From Corynebacterium sp. 74A (GTDB lineage Bacteria > Actinomycetota > Actinomycetes > Mycobacteriales > Mycobacteriaceae), in the NCBI RefSeq assembly GCF_008930665.1, contig NZ_PQMG01000005.1:148614-212613 (forward strand): 64,000 bases of DNA, in the 5' to 3' direction. A program made the translations under genes and the position numbers. Below, piece by piece: positions 54,109 to 63,888 of this stretch. The notes below the pieces were generated by a model. The model was given only the letters and a program-made list of their open reading frames with translations. It did not search any database and was not told where the DNA came from. Numbering within the stretch: position 1 is the stretch's first letter; each line of letters starts with the position of its first letter.

Positions 54109-54687
54109 ATGAGACCACCCGCCGGCGCAGGGAACCCCGAGCGCGATGACGAGCACGTCACCGAGCTCGCACTCGCCGCTGGGCGCGGCAATAAAGCCGC
54201 CCTCACGGAGTTCATTCAGGCCACCCAAGCAGATGTCTGGCGCCTACTCGCCCATCTCGCCGGCCGCGATCACGCTGATGACCTCACCCAGGAAACCTAT
54301 CTTCGCGTGATGAAGGCGCTGCCGAAGTTCGCCGCCAAGTCCAGCGCCCGCACCTGGCTGCTCTCCCTCGCCCGCCGCGTCTGGGTCGATAGCGTGCGCC
54401 ACGATATGGCGCGCCCCCGCAAATCCATCACCGAAATCGATGATGTCCCTCGCTCCACCACCCCGGCCGCCTTGCCCGAGTGGATCGATGCGCGGATGGT
54501 GATTGAAAAACTCCCCCCAGATCGACGCGAGGCCCTCATCCTCACCCAGGTACTGGGCTATAAATACGAGGAGGCAGCCAAGATCGCAGGCTGCCGCGTC
54601 GGCACCATCCGCTCCCGGGTGGCGCGCGCCCGACAGGACATCATCGCCGCCACCGCCACCCAGGATTCCCCCGCGCGCAGCTCCTAG
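54109..54687 (+). CDS. sigC: ECF-type RNA polymerase sigma factor
   Basis: 192 residues from the ATG at 54109. Region 2 reads DVWRLLAHLAGRDHADDLTQETYLRVMKALPKF with the usual D-DLTQE motif; region 4 reads LPPDRREALILTQVLGYKYEEAAKIAGCRVGTIRSRVARARQDI. There is no anti-sigma gene alongside. SigC of C. glutamicum, next to katA, responds to cytochrome aa3 respiratory defects; the symbol rests on that context. TAGGAT lies 16-11 bases before the ATG, so the message may be nearly leaderless. Its stop overlaps that of tgt (CTAG). Confidence 0.9.
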   Translation: MRPPAGAGNPERDDEHVTELALAAGRGNKAALTEFIQATQADVWRLLAHLAGRDHADDLTQETYLRVMKALPKFAAKSSARTWLLSLARRVWVDSVRHDMARPRKSITEIDDVPRSTTPAALPEWIDARMVIEKLPPDRREALILTQVLGYKYEEAAKIAGCRVGTIRSRVARARQDIIAATATQDSPARSS

Positions 54688-55919
54688 CGCTTGGCTGCGT
54701 AGTAGCGCCCCATGAACTCATCACGGAACTCGTAGTAGTAGCCGCCCTGCAGCGACGCCCGGATACGATCCACCAGCCCCACCATGAAGTAGAGGTTGTG
54801 CATGGTGCAGAGGGTGCCGGCCAAAAACTCTTTGGCCTTGAGCAGATGGTGGATATAGGCGCGGGAGTAGTTCTCGCTCACATAGCCGCCGAGCTCCTCG
54901 TCGATGCCGCTAAAGTCGCGCTTGAAGCGGGCGGCGGCCAGATTCATCCGGCCATCGAGGGTATAGACCCCGCCGCGCCGCCCCAGCCGCGTCGGCGCCA
55001 CGCAGTCGAAGGTATCGGCCCCGGACTCCACGGCGGTGAAGATATCGTCCGGCTCGGAAATGCCCAAGAGATGGCGGGGGCGATCCTCCGGCAGCTCATC
55101 GCACACCCAGCCAACGATGGTGCCCAGATTCTCCTTCTCCAGCGCCCCACCAATGCCATAGCCGCCGAAACCGCGCTGGCCCTGTTCCTCCTGCTCATTC
55201 GACAGCTGCACCAGCCCCCGAGCGGCCTGGCGCCGCAGGTCCTCATATTGGGCGCCCTGCACCACGCCCCATAGTGACTGTTCCGGCCGGTGCTGGCGCT
55301 CCTCGGAGAGCCGCTCGTGCTCGAGCAGGCAGCGCTGCGCCCAGCGGTGGGTACGCGCCACCGACTGCTCCTGATACTCGCGGGTATCCACTAGGGTGGT
55401 GAGCTCATCGAAGGCGAACATGATGTCCGCGCCCAGCTGATGCTGGATCTGCATGGACACCTCGGGGGTGAAGCGGTGCTTCGAGCCATCGATAATGGAA
55501 CGGAAATCCACGCCGTCCTCATCCACCAGCGCCATGCGGTCCTTCTTCCGGGCGCGAATATCCCCCGCATCAAGCCCAGAGGTATCCATGGCCAGCACCT
55601 TTTTAAATCCCACGCCGAGACTCATCACTTGGAATCCGCCGGAATCGGTATACGTGGGCCCGTGCCAGTTCTCGAAGGCGGCCACGCCGCCGGCCTCGTC
55701 CACAATATCGGGGCCGGGCTGCAGGTAGAGGTGATAGGCGTTCGAGAGAATCGCCTGCGCCCCGCTGAGCCGAATCTGCTCTGGGGTGAGGGTTTTCACG
55801 GTGGCTTTCGTGGCCACGGGAATAAACGCAGGCGTGGCAATATCGCCGTGCGGGGTGTGAATCACCCCGGCGCGGCCGTGCTGGCCCTCGAGGCGACTGG
55901 TGACATCAAAGTAGTTCAT
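54684..55919 (-). CDS. tgt: tRNA-guanine(34) transglycosylase, atypical
   Basis: 411 residues. The general-acid Asp is in TYTDSGGFQVMSL and the nucleophile Asp in FDCVAPTRLGRRGG. The base-pocket loop, usually GGLAVGE, reads GGYGIGGALEKE. The zinc triad C-x-C-x2-C that normally precedes the NYSRAY motif is missing: the residues there are DEELGGYVSENYSRAYIHHL, with no cysteine except one later (GTLCTMHNLYF). So the fold and catalytic pair are kept while the zinc site and base loop are changed. It would exchange G34 for preQ1 or queuine in GUN-anticodon tRNAs, but specificity may differ. No queuosine-synthesis genes lie nearby. Confidence 0.85.
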   Translation of the reverse strand: MNYFDVTSRLEGQHGRAGVIHTPHGDIATPAFIPVATKATVKTLTPEQIRLSGAQAILSNAYHLYLQPGPDIVDEAGGVAAFENWHGPTYTDSGGFQVMSLGVGFKKVLAMDTSGLDAGDIRARKKDRMALVDEDGVDFRSIIDGSKHRFTPEVSMQIQHQLGADIMFAFDELTTLVDTREYQEQSVARTHRWAQRCLLEHERLSEERQHRPEQSLWGVVQGAQYEDLRRQAARGLVQLSNEQEEQGQRGFGGYGIGGALEKENLGTIVGWVCDELPEDRPRHLLGISEPDDIFTAVESGADTFDCVAPTRLGRRGGVYTLDGRMNLAAARFKRDFSGIDEELGGYVSENYSRAYIHHLLKAKEFLAGTLCTMHNLYFMVGLVDRIRASLQGGYYYEFRDEFMGRYYAAKR

Positions 55920-55939
55920 GGCTATAGCTCTTTTCCTGC

Positions 55940-58351
55940 TTATCGACGCCCACTCGCCGTCGATTCCATCTCTTTTTCTAGGCTAGTTCCCTCCACATCC
56001 AACGAGGGCAGGATGCGATCGAGCCAGCGCGGCATCCACCAGGTGGCCCGGCCCAAAAGGAACATGGTGGCAGGCACGAGGGCCATGCGGATGAGGAAAG
56101 CGTCGACAAGCACGGCGACACCGAGGGCGAAACCGAAAATCTTCACGAAGGGCAGCGGCTGGGAGATATTGGCGAAAAAGACCGCCATCATAATCAGCGC
56201 GGCAGCGGTGACCACGCGCGAGCCCAGCAGGAAGCCCTGGACGGTGGACGCATCCACCAAGCTGAAGGGAGTGGTGTTCTCCTCGGGGTGTTTCTGCAAT
56301 TCGATATAGCGTTCCCGCATGCGGGTGACGAGGAAGACTTGATAGTCCATCGCGAGGCCGAAGGTGACGCCGATGAGGAAGATCGGCATGAAGGAAATGA
56401 TCGGCCCGGGTGTGTCCACGATGCCCCACAGCCCCTGCTGCCAGAAGAGGATGGTGGTGCCGAATGCGGCGCCGACGCTGAGCAGGAAGCCGAGACCAGC
56501 GACCAGCGGCACCATGAGCGAGCGGAAGACCATGAGCAACAAGACGATGGCCAGGCCCACCACCACGGAGAGATAGATGGGCATGGCGTGGTCGAGCTTG
56601 GTGGTCACATCCTGCTGCACGGCGGTCAGGCCGGTAATGCCGATCTCGATGCCGAGGCTGCGGCGCAGGTCCTCGGCCTGGGCGCGCAGTGCGTGCAGCA
56701 GCTCGGTGGAGAGCGGATCATTGGGGCCCAGCCGCGGGGTCACCAGAACCTGAGCGGAGGTGCCGGCCTTATTCACCCGCACCACCTGGGCGTGGGCCAC
56801 ATCGGCGTTGGCGTTAAATTTCTCCGCCGCCATCTGATAGGTCAGCGGCGCCAGTTGCTCCACCCCGGCATCCTCCGGGATCCCGGCGGCGGCGCGATAG
56901 GAGTTCAGCGCCGCGGCCTGGGTGTTCATATCGCTGACATCCATGACCACGAGGAAGGGGGCGTTTTTGCCCTCGCCGAAGCCTTCCGCCAAGAGCTCGG
57001 CCGACTTGCGCTGGGTGGTATCGCGCTCCGCCACCGAGTCCGAGGGCAGCGCCAGATCGAGGTGCGTGACGGGAATGCTCAAGGCGCTCAGGCCGATGGT
57101 CACGGCCGCCAGCACCAGCGCCGGATAGCGCTGCACCTTCGTGATATAGCGATAGGCCAGCCCAGAGCTGCGCTGATAGGAGGGGCCCGCCGTGCGCTTG
57201 GTGGAGCGCAGCCCGGGGATCTTCAACCCAAATACGCGCCCCTTGAGTACGCCCAGCAGGGCGGGGATGAAGGTAAGGGCGATCAGCACCGACACAAACA
57301 CCGTCGCCGCGGCGGCAATACCCATCCAGGAAAGGAAGGGAATCTTCGCCAGGGTGAGCGCCGCCAGGGCGATAATCACGGTCAGGCCGGCAAAGACCAC
57401 CGCCGAACCGGCCGTGCCCAGGGCCATGCCCGCGGACTCCTCCAGGGATTGCTCCTCGCCCTTCTCGTCCAACTCGGCGCGATAGCGAGAAAGAATAAAG
57501 AGGGCATAGTCGATGCCCACGGCCAGGCCGAGCATGAGCGCCAGCACGGGCGTGATGTTATTCAGATCCACCACGGCAGTACCCAGCACAATGCCGAGCG
57601 CGCCAATGCCCACGCCGATCACCGCGGTAATCAGCGGCATGCCGGCGGCCACCACGGAGCCGAAGGTAAACAGCAGCACGATCAGCGCCACCCCGAGACC
57701 GATCATCTCGGACTTAGACTGCACCTCAATGGGCTCGGCGAAGCCCGGGCCGCCCGCTTCCACGGTGATTCCCGCCTCGCGGCCGAGCTCGATGGCCTTA
57801 TTCACCGCATCGCGCTGCTCCTGGTTCACATCCCCCGGCGCGGGGGCATCGAAGGCGAAGCGGGTGGTGCCGATGGTGCCATCATCGCTGAGCACGCGAA
57901 GGAAATAGGCATTGGTTTCCGCGAGTTCGCGGGGCAGGCCCTTCTCCACGGATTGCTCCACCACGCCCTCGATGAGCTTGGGATTGACATCCACGGGGTT
58001 GCCGAAGGTGCGCTCCTCGGCGGCTTCGGGCAGATCCGCGCGCAGGGAGTCAATCACCTTCTGGATGGCCTCGTGATTCTTCGGATCCGCCAGCTTCTCG
58101 CCCGGCGGGGCCTGGAACACCAGATCCACGTCGGTGGCGAAGCCAGGGGAGACACCGCCTTCGAAGTTGTGCTCCATCATCTGCCCCGCCTCACTGGAGG
58201 GCATATCGGGGATGGAGAAGGCATCATCGAAGCCGTCTTGGAAGGCCACGGCGCTCACGCCGACGGCCGCTAGAATGCCCACCCACAGCAGAACCACGAT
58301 CCACTTCAACCGAAAACACAGTTTGCCGAGGTGATACAAAAACTTCGCCAC
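55940..58351 (-). CDS. MMPL-family (RND) exporter
   Basis: 803 residues from the GTG at 58351 (AGAAGA upstream). Two halves each have one helix, an extracellular domain and a bundle of five helices. The MMPL signature is in the first (ALMLGLAVGIDYALFILSRYRAELDE) and the second half (ITFGLAMDYQVFLVTRMRERYIE), both with the Asp-Tyr proton relay. Members export lipids, mycolic-acid carriers or drugs with proton antiport; this short form, without the long C-terminal tail of MmpL3, may be a drug or lipid exporter. The stop codon lies inside a GCTTATCGACG copy. Confidence 0.9.
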   Translation of the reverse strand: MAKFLYHLGKLCFRLKWIVVLLWVGILAAVGVSAVAFQDGFDDAFSIPDMPSSEAGQMMEHNFEGGVSPGFATDVDLVFQAPPGEKLADPKNHEAIQKVIDSLRADLPEAAEERTFGNPVDVNPKLIEGVVEQSVEKGLPRELAETNAYFLRVLSDDGTIGTTRFAFDAPAPGDVNQEQRDAVNKAIELGREAGITVEAGGPGFAEPIEVQSKSEMIGLGVALIVLLFTFGSVVAAGMPLITAVIGVGIGALGIVLGTAVVDLNNITPVLALMLGLAVGIDYALFILSRYRAELDEKGEEQSLEESAGMALGTAGSAVVFAGLTVIIALAALTLAKIPFLSWMGIAAAATVFVSVLIALTFIPALLGVLKGRVFGLKIPGLRSTKRTAGPSYQRSSGLAYRYITKVQRYPALVLAAVTIGLSALSIPVTHLDLALPSDSVAERDTTQRKSAELLAEGFGEGKNAPFLVVMDVSDMNTQAAALNSYRAAAGIPEDAGVEQLAPLTYQMAAEKFNANADVAHAQVVRVNKAGTSAQVLVTPRLGPNDPLSTELLHALRAQAEDLRRSLGIEIGITGLTAVQQDVTTKLDHAMPIYLSVVVGLAIVLLLMVFRSLMVPLVAGLGFLLSVGAAFGTTILFWQQGLWGIVDTPGPIISFMPIFLIGVTFGLAMDYQVFLVTRMRERYIELQKHPEENTTPFSLVDASTVQGFLLGSRVVTAAALIMMAVFFANISQPLPFVKIFGFALGVAVLVDAFLIRMALVPATMFLLGRATWWMPRWLDRILPSLDVEGTSLEKEMESTASGRR

Positions 58352-58489
58352 AGTATCTTCTTTCCGCTTCTTCTCCAGCGTGGGGTTCGCTCGGCCAGCG
58401 CACAACGCGGCGGCACTGTCTCACTCATGCTAGTAAACAACATGGACACGTACGTAACAGCACGGTTTTTAGATACGCTGAACACTACG

Positions 58490-59497
58490 ATGACTTCCTC
58501 CTCTGGGCGGCGCCGCCGCGAACCCCCTCTGCCCGTCAAGGATGGCCTCTCCCCGTCCCGCGTCCGCCTGCCGGACACTCCGCGCGGGGCGGTGAGCGCC
58601 CTCGAGTTCCTCACCGATGTGGTGCTCAACCAGCGCCACCGCCACCCCGAGGACGATGAGGCGGCCATACTCGCCCGCTTCCGCCGCGGCGAAGTGGTCT
58701 CCCCCACCGGCCGCGCCTACGCCCCGCAGGACATGGTGAGCGTGGGCGCCGATCTGTGGTTCTATCGCATCCCCGCCCCAGAGCCGCCCATCCCCTTCGA
58801 CTGCCCTATCCTGCACCACGATGAGAACCTGCTGGTGGTGCACAAACCGGCGTTTCTTTCCACCATGCCGCGCGGGCGCCACATCACTGAAACCGCCACG
58901 GTGCGGCTGCGCCGTCGCACTGGCAACATGGATGTGGTGCCGGCCCACCGCCTCGACCGGCTCACCTCGGGAATCCTCATGTTCACCACCCGCCCCGAGG
59001 TGCGCGGCGCCTACCAGCGGCTCTTCGCCGAGCGGGCCGTGGACAAGCGCTACACGGCCATCGCGCCGCTGCGCGCGGAGATCACCCCTGGCACGGTGTG
59101 GCGCTCCCATATCCACAAAACCCCAGGTGAGATCCAGGCCGTGGAACTGCCCGGCGCGGCGATCAACGCGATTACCGAGGTGCGGGCCGTGACCCCGCTC
59201 AGCGCCGCCGAGCAGCAGCGCCTCGAAGCCGACTATGGCCCCCAGCCGCCCCTGGCCCGCTATGAGCTGCACCCCCACACCGGCCGCACCCACCAGCTGC
59301 GCCTCCACATGACCGCGGCCGGGGCGCCGATCCTCGGCGATCCCTTCTATCCCACGGTCGCAGCCGACGAGCCCGAGAACTACGCCACGCCTCTGCAGCT
59401 GTGTTCCACCCATCTGGCGTTCACCGATCCTTTCACCGGCCAGCGGCGTAGATTTAGCACCAGTACGGCGGGACATGCAGCGAGTGAGCGTCGATAA
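58490..59497 (+). CDS. RluA-family pseudouridine synthase
   Basis: 335 residues from the ATG at 58490. The catalytic Asp is in VPAHRLDRLTSGILMF, with LVVHKPAFLSTMPRG before and ELHPHTGRTHQLRLHM after, as in RluA enzymes. An N-terminal extension of about 75 residues is not obviously an S4 domain. It pseudouridylates rRNA or tRNA. TAGATA ends about 15 bases before the ATG, so the leader is only about 8 bases long. Its last codons and stop (GAG-CGT-CGA-TAA) contain a reverse copy of the 11-mer. Confidence 0.85.
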   Translation: MTSSSGRRRREPPLPVKDGLSPSRVRLPDTPRGAVSALEFLTDVVLNQRHRHPEDDEAAILARFRRGEVVSPTGRAYAPQDMVSVGADLWFYRIPAPEPPIPFDCPILHHDENLLVVHKPAFLSTMPRGRHITETATVRLRRRTGNMDVVPAHRLDRLTSGILMFTTRPEVRGAYQRLFAERAVDKRYTAIAPLRAEITPGTVWRSHIHKTPGEIQAVELPGAAINAITEVRAVTPLSAAEQQRLEADYGPQPPLARYELHPHTGRTHQLRLHMTAAGAPILGDPFYPTVAADEPENYATPLQLCSTHLAFTDPFTGQRRRFSTSTAGHAASERR

Positions 59498-59543
59498 GCG
59501 CCGTGAATACGATCCATTGACCCCGGTAGAGAGCGAGGACCCC

Positions 59544-60278
59544 ATGCCCACCATCCCCGCGGCCCGCGCCGTGAACCTATACAAATCCTATGGTGAGGGC
59601 AGCGCCCAGGTGGTGGCGCTGAACCATGTCACCGTGGAATTCGAGCGCGGCCGCTTCACCGCGATCATGGGCCCGTCTGGGTCCGGAAAATCCACGCTCA
59701 TGCATTGCATGGCCGGGCTCGATGCCCCGAGCAGCGGCGAGACCTATATCGGAGAGACCGAGCTCTCGCAGCTTAACGACGCCGCCCTCACGAATCTGCG
59801 ACGCGACCGCCTAGGGTTTGTCTTCCAGTCCTTCAACCTGGTGCCCACGCTCTCCGCGGCGGAGAACATCACCCTGCCGGTGGGGATCGCCGGGCAGCGC
59901 GTCGATGAAGCATGGTTCACGGAGGTCACCGAGCGGCTCGGGCTGAAGGATCGACTGCGCCACCAGCCCTCCGAGCTCTCCGGCGGGCAGCAACAGCGCG
60001 TGGCCGTCGCCCGCGCCTTGGTGTCGCGGCCGGATATCATCTTTGGCGATGAACCCACCGGCAACCTCGATTCCAACTCCTCCACCGAGGTGCTGCGGAT
60101 TCTGCGGGCGGCGGTGGACGAGCTCAACCAGACCGTGGTGATCGTCACCCACGACTCGGCGGCGGCCGCCTATGCGGACCGGGTGATCTTCCTCGCCGAT
60201 GGCAGCATCCGCGATGACATCACCGAGCCCACCACCGAGAAGATCATGTCCATCATGGCCGGGATCGAGGGCCGGTAG
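59544..60278 (+). CDS. ABC transporter ATP-binding protein (LolD/MacB type)
   Basis: 244 residues from the ATG at 59544 (GCGAGGAC site). Walker A MGPSGSGKSTLMH, Q-loop FVFQSFNLVPTLSAAENI, signature LSGGQQQRVAVARALV, Walker B IIFGDEPTGNLDSN and switch H in VTHDS are complete. The NxxP(T)L and NLD details mark the FtsE/LolD/MacB subfamily, which pairs with FtsX-like permeases for mechanotransmission rather than transport. The next gene is that permease, directly adjacent. Confidence 0.92.
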   Translation: MPTIPAARAVNLYKSYGEGSAQVVALNHVTVEFERGRFTAIMGPSGSGKSTLMHCMAGLDAPSSGETYIGETELSQLNDAALTNLRRDRLGFVFQSFNLVPTLSAAENITLPVGIAGQRVDEAWFTEVTERLGLKDRLRHQPSELSGGQQQRVAVARALVSRPDIIFGDEPTGNLDSNSSTEVLRILRAAVDELNQTVVIVTHDSAAAAYADRVIFLADGSIRDDITEPTTEKIMSIMAGIEGR

Positions 60279-62861
60279 ATGGCGACACCGACCATGACGC
60301 CGCCGCGCATGCGCACGATCTCGCTGCGCTCGGTGGCCGCGCATAAGCTCCGGCTGCTGCTGACGGTGCTCGCCGTGGTACTCGGCACCGCCTTCGTGGC
60401 CGGCTCCTCCATGTTCACCTCGACCCTGTCCTCCTCCCTGAACTCGGCGCTGACCACCGCCTTCGACGATATTGATGTGGTGGTCGCCGGCACCGAGCGC
60501 TCTCCCCAGGGAATCCCCTTCGCGGAGGTGGATAAGCTGCGCGCCCGCCCAGATGTGCGCGCCGTGTCCATCCAAGGCCGCGACTCCAGCGTGATCCTCA
60601 CCGACCCCGACGGCGCCCGCATCCAGAGCGGAGCGGTCCCCACCCAGGCCATTGCCCTCGTGCCACCGGAGACTCTCCACGGCGAGGACATCCCCAGCCA
60701 GGGCAGCATCGTCGAGGGCGCACGGCCCAGCGCGGCGGGGCAGATCGCCATTAACAGCAATGCCGCCGAGCGCGGCGGCATCTCCATCGGCGATCACGTG
60801 ACCGTGCTGGTCCCCGATACCCGCCTCGACGCAGAGGTCACCGGCATCTACGAGGCCCCCTCCGACCAAGCGGGCTGGCTCTCCATTGCGCTCCGGGAGC
60901 AGGACTATCGCGCCCACTTCACCGATGGGGAGCATGCCCAGCTCGCCGCGCTGACACTGCAGGACCCGGACGCCGCCGAGAGCGTGCAATCCGAGCTTGC
61001 CGACGCCCTGCCGAACTTCATGGTCAGCACCGGGCAGCACCTCGTAGACCAAGCCAATGAACGTATCGAGTCCGCCCTCTCCTTCGTCACCTACTTCCTG
61101 TGGGCATTCGCCGGCATCGCGCTGCTGGTGAGCACCTTCATCATCTCCAATACCTTCGCCATGCTGGTGGCCCAGCGCAACCGTGAATACGCGCTGCTGC
61201 GGGCCTTGGGCGCCTCCGCCACGCAGATCACCCGCTCCGTGGTGGCGGAATCCGTGGTGGTCGGACTCGTGGGCTCGCTGCTTGGCGTTCTCGCCGGTGT
61301 GGGGCTCGTGCGGCTGATCACCTGGCTGCTCAATCGCTCCGACGCGGGCCTGCCCGATGCTGGCGTATCGCTCACCCCCACCACGATCATCGCTCCGGTT
61401 ATCGTGGGCCTGGTGGTCACTGTGCTCTCGGCGTGGGCGCCGGCGCGCAAAGCCGGGTCCATTCACCCCGTCCAAGCCATGCGGCCGCAGCCGCCCACCC
61501 GCGCCTCGTTGAAGTGGCGCACCCTGGCCGGCGCCGCGGCGCTACTGAGTGGCGCTGTGCTGTGCGTGGTCTCGGTTCTCATCGACACCGAGGCCCTGCG
61601 CATACCGCTGTCCTTGGTGGGTGCCGGAACCCTAGCGCTGGTGCTAGGACTATGGCTGGCCGGGCCGGCGCTTTCCATTCCCCTGGTGGGTGGATTGGGC
61701 CGGATCCTCGGCGCCCCCTTCCGCACGGTGGGCCGGTTGGCGGCCACCAACTCGCAGCGCAACCCGCACCGCACTGCGGCCACCGCCTTCTCCCTCACCC
61801 TGGGGCTGATCATGGTCTCATCTATCGGCATGCTGGCTGCCTCTATGCAGCGCTCCACCGAGGACATCGTGGACGATTCCATCACCGCCGACTTTGTGCT
61901 CACCGGCGAACGCGGCGCCGGAATAAGCATGCCGCAGGACACCGCGGAGCGCGTCGCCGCCCTGCCCGAGGTGGACTCCATATCGGTGGTCTCCGCCGGC
62001 CCCTTCATGGTCAATGACGTGTCCATGGGCAATGACTTCGGGCCGCCCACCACCCCGGTGGCCGACAATTCCATGCTGGATAGCGTGAATTTCACCGCGG
62101 TGGACGGCGAAATCAACCTTGACGCCCCAGGCCTCATCATCAGCAAAACTGCCGCGGACCTCGCGCAAGTGGGACTGGGCGATAGGGCTCGGGTGAGTAT
62201 CCGCGGCCAAGAAAGCTTCGTGGAGGTGCCGGTGACGGCCCTAGTAGATTCCTCCACCTTGTACGCCGGCGTTCTCTCTCGGGCGAGCGCCGCGGAACTC
62301 ATCGATCAGACCGGCCTGGTGCCCCAAGAGATCTATGTGCACTCCGCGGCGGGCTTTAGCCCCGCCCAGGTGCGGGCGGCGCTGGACAAGGAGGTCGATC
62401 GGGATCTGGTGACCTCGGTCAAGGATCCCGATGAGGTGAAGGGGCAAGCCGCCAGCGAGGTGCGGGGCATGCTCTCCATTCTCTACGGGCTGCTGGCGCT
62501 GGCGGTGATCGTGGCCATTCTGGGCATCGTGAATACCCTCGCGCTCTCGGTGATCGAGCGCCGCCAAGAGATCGGCATGCTGCGGGCAGTCGGCATGCAG
62601 CGCCGACAGGTGCGCATCATGTTCTATCTCGAATCCGCGGTAATCGCCCTCTATGGCGCCGTCGTCGGTGCCGTTGTCGGCATCGCCGTGGGCTGCGCCT
62701 TCCTCGAGAATCTTAAAGACACCGGTCTTACGGCGATCGTCATCCCCTGGGGCACCGTCGGGATCATGCTCGCCGGCTCCATGCTGGTCGGCGTGCTCGC
62801 TGCCCTCTGGCCGGCGGCGACGGCCGCGCGGACGCGCCCGCTCGAGGCGATCACGGACTAG
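60279..62861 (+). CDS. FtsX-like ABC transporter permease
   Basis: 860 residues, starting one base after the ATPase stop. Membrane helix 1 is KLRLLLTVLAVVLGTAFVAGSSMF; two FtsX domains follow, each with three helices near 255-400 and 725-850 (NTFAMLVAQRNREYALLRALGAS and NTLALSVIERRQEIGMLRAVGMQ), and large extracellular domains lie between. It is a MacB-type 'duplicated FtsX' permease, likely exporting or sensing peptides, lipids or antibiotics. A hairpin follows at 62878-62912. Confidence 0.9.
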   Translation: MATPTMTPPRMRTISLRSVAAHKLRLLLTVLAVVLGTAFVAGSSMFTSTLSSSLNSALTTAFDDIDVVVAGTERSPQGIPFAEVDKLRARPDVRAVSIQGRDSSVILTDPDGARIQSGAVPTQAIALVPPETLHGEDIPSQGSIVEGARPSAAGQIAINSNAAERGGISIGDHVTVLVPDTRLDAEVTGIYEAPSDQAGWLSIALREQDYRAHFTDGEHAQLAALTLQDPDAAESVQSELADALPNFMVSTGQHLVDQANERIESALSFVTYFLWAFAGIALLVSTFIISNTFAMLVAQRNREYALLRALGASATQITRSVVAESVVVGLVGSLLGVLAGVGLVRLITWLLNRSDAGLPDAGVSLTPTTIIAPVIVGLVVTVLSAWAPARKAGSIHPVQAMRPQPPTRASLKWRTLAGAAALLSGAVLCVVSVLIDTEALRIPLSLVGAGTLALVLGLWLAGPALSIPLVGGLGRILGAPFRTVGRLAATNSQRNPHRTAATAFSLTLGLIMVSSIGMLAASMQRSTEDIVDDSITADFVLTGERGAGISMPQDTAERVAALPEVDSISVVSAGPFMVNDVSMGNDFGPPTTPVADNSMLDSVNFTAVDGEINLDAPGLIISKTAADLAQVGLGDRARVSIRGQESFVEVPVTALVDSSTLYAGVLSRASAAELIDQTGLVPQEIYVHSAAGFSPAQVRAALDKEVDRDLVTSVKDPDEVKGQAASEVRGMLSILYGLLALAVIVAILGIVNTLALSVIERRQEIGMLRAVGMQRRQVRIMFYLESAVIALYGAVVGAVVGIAVGCAFLENLKDTGLTAIVIPWGTVGIMLAGSMLVGVLAALWPAATAARTRPLEAITD

Positions 62862-62877
62862 CGCCACGACATCGATC

Positions 62878-62912
62878 AGGGGCCGGACGCGAACTCATCA
62901 CATCCGGCCCCT
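62878..62912 (+). terminator. Terminator after the FtsX operon
   Basis: A 10-bp stem (AGGGGCCGGA/TCCGGCCCCT) with a 15-base loop followed by a T-rich stretch, 17 bases after the stop. Confidence 0.75.
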
Positions 62913-62933
62913 TCTAGTCTCTCTTTGGGCGAA

Positions 62934-63653
62934 TTAAGAGACGGTGGTCGAGCCCACGGTCGGCAGCACCGTGCAGCTATCCTCGCCGTAGGCCGTGGTG
63001 CCAGCAATCGCGGCAATCACGGGGCCGGAGCCGGTGTTCACCAGCGCCGAGGTCTGGGCGTGCACATTCGCACCGAGGAAGCTCTCATCCAAGGCGTTCA
63101 CTCCGCCCTTCATGGTCTTCAGATTCAGCCACGCCACCTTCATATCCGTGCCCTTCACCGTCGGCGCGAGACGCTCATCCACGCTGAAGACGTGGAAGTA
63201 CGCGTGCTCGGCGGGGATATGAGGGTTCAGGAGATTGCCCTTGCCTAGCAGCGGCCCAGCACCATAGTTGGGGCCGGGTTGCACGGTTGCCAGTGCACCG
63301 GTCACCGGCAGATCGCCGATACCGCAGCCGAGCACGGGAGCGGGATAGTAGAACTTGCTCTTCTCCGTGGAGTCCCCGCGCTGCACGGCCTTGGTCTCCG
63401 TGACTCCCTGCGGGAGTGTAGAGGACAGCGCCGAGAGGTCAGTATCCTCAGCCTCATCCATGACGGCCGCGATGGCCTGCTGTATCTCCTCCGACTGGCT
63501 ACTAGCCAAGTCGAGCAGCGTATCGACGTTCACTCCACCCGGCTGCGCCAAATCGATGGAGGGAATCTGCACCTCGGCCTGGGCGGGCTGCACCCCGGCG
63601 AAAGCGATTCCGACGGCCGCGAGGACTGCGGCGAGGGTCTTGCTGTGTGCCAT
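62934..63653 (-). CDS. Secreted protein of unknown function
   Basis: 239 residues. A Sec signal peptide (KTLAAVLAAVGIAFAG) ends at AQA|EV near residue 26. The mature protein begins with a helical region and contains KFYYPAPVLGCGIGDLPVTGALATVQPGPNYGAGPLLG and a CTVLP tail; the two cysteines may form a disulfide. I do not recognise the family, though it resembles extracellular proteins common in Corynebacterium. It lies next to the rRNA terminator. Confidence 0.65.
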   Translation of the reverse strand: MAHSKTLAAVLAAVGIAFAGVQPAQAEVQIPSIDLAQPGGVNVDTLLDLASSQSEEIQQAIAAVMDEAEDTDLSALSSTLPQGVTETKAVQRGDSTEKSKFYYPAPVLGCGIGDLPVTGALATVQPGPNYGAGPLLGKGNLLNPHIPAEHAYFHVFSVDERLAPTVKGTDMKVAWLNLKTMKGGVNALDESFLGANVHAQTSALVNTGSGPVIAAIAGTTAYGEDSCTVLPTVGSTTVS

Positions 63654-63819
63654 AAATCAACCTTTGTATTAGGAACCAGCGCCGAGCCACGACAGCCCGC
63701 CAGCTAGCGAGAAACATATTCTTACGCTCACGAATATTACTACAGTAAACTTCTGTGAACTAATGTTTATTTCGTGACATAATATTCATGCTGGCGTCAG
63801 GGATGTGCAGGCATGCCTG

Positions 63820-63866
63820 AAGGCGGGGGAGGAGGTGAATGGTGTGTTCGCCTTCTCCCCCGCCTT
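63820..63866 (-). terminator. rRNA operon terminator
   Basis: A 20-bp stem (AAGGCGGGGGAG.../...CTCCCCCGCCTT, with G-U pairs) and a short loop, directly downstream of the 5S gene on the minus strand. Confidence 0.85.
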
Positions 63867-63888
63867 GGGGTTATGTGAAGTTTTAGGT

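Noticed and set aside
63808..63819. Palindrome CAGGCATGCCTG next to the rRNA terminator
   Set aside because: Too short on its own to call a site; likely part of the terminator flank.
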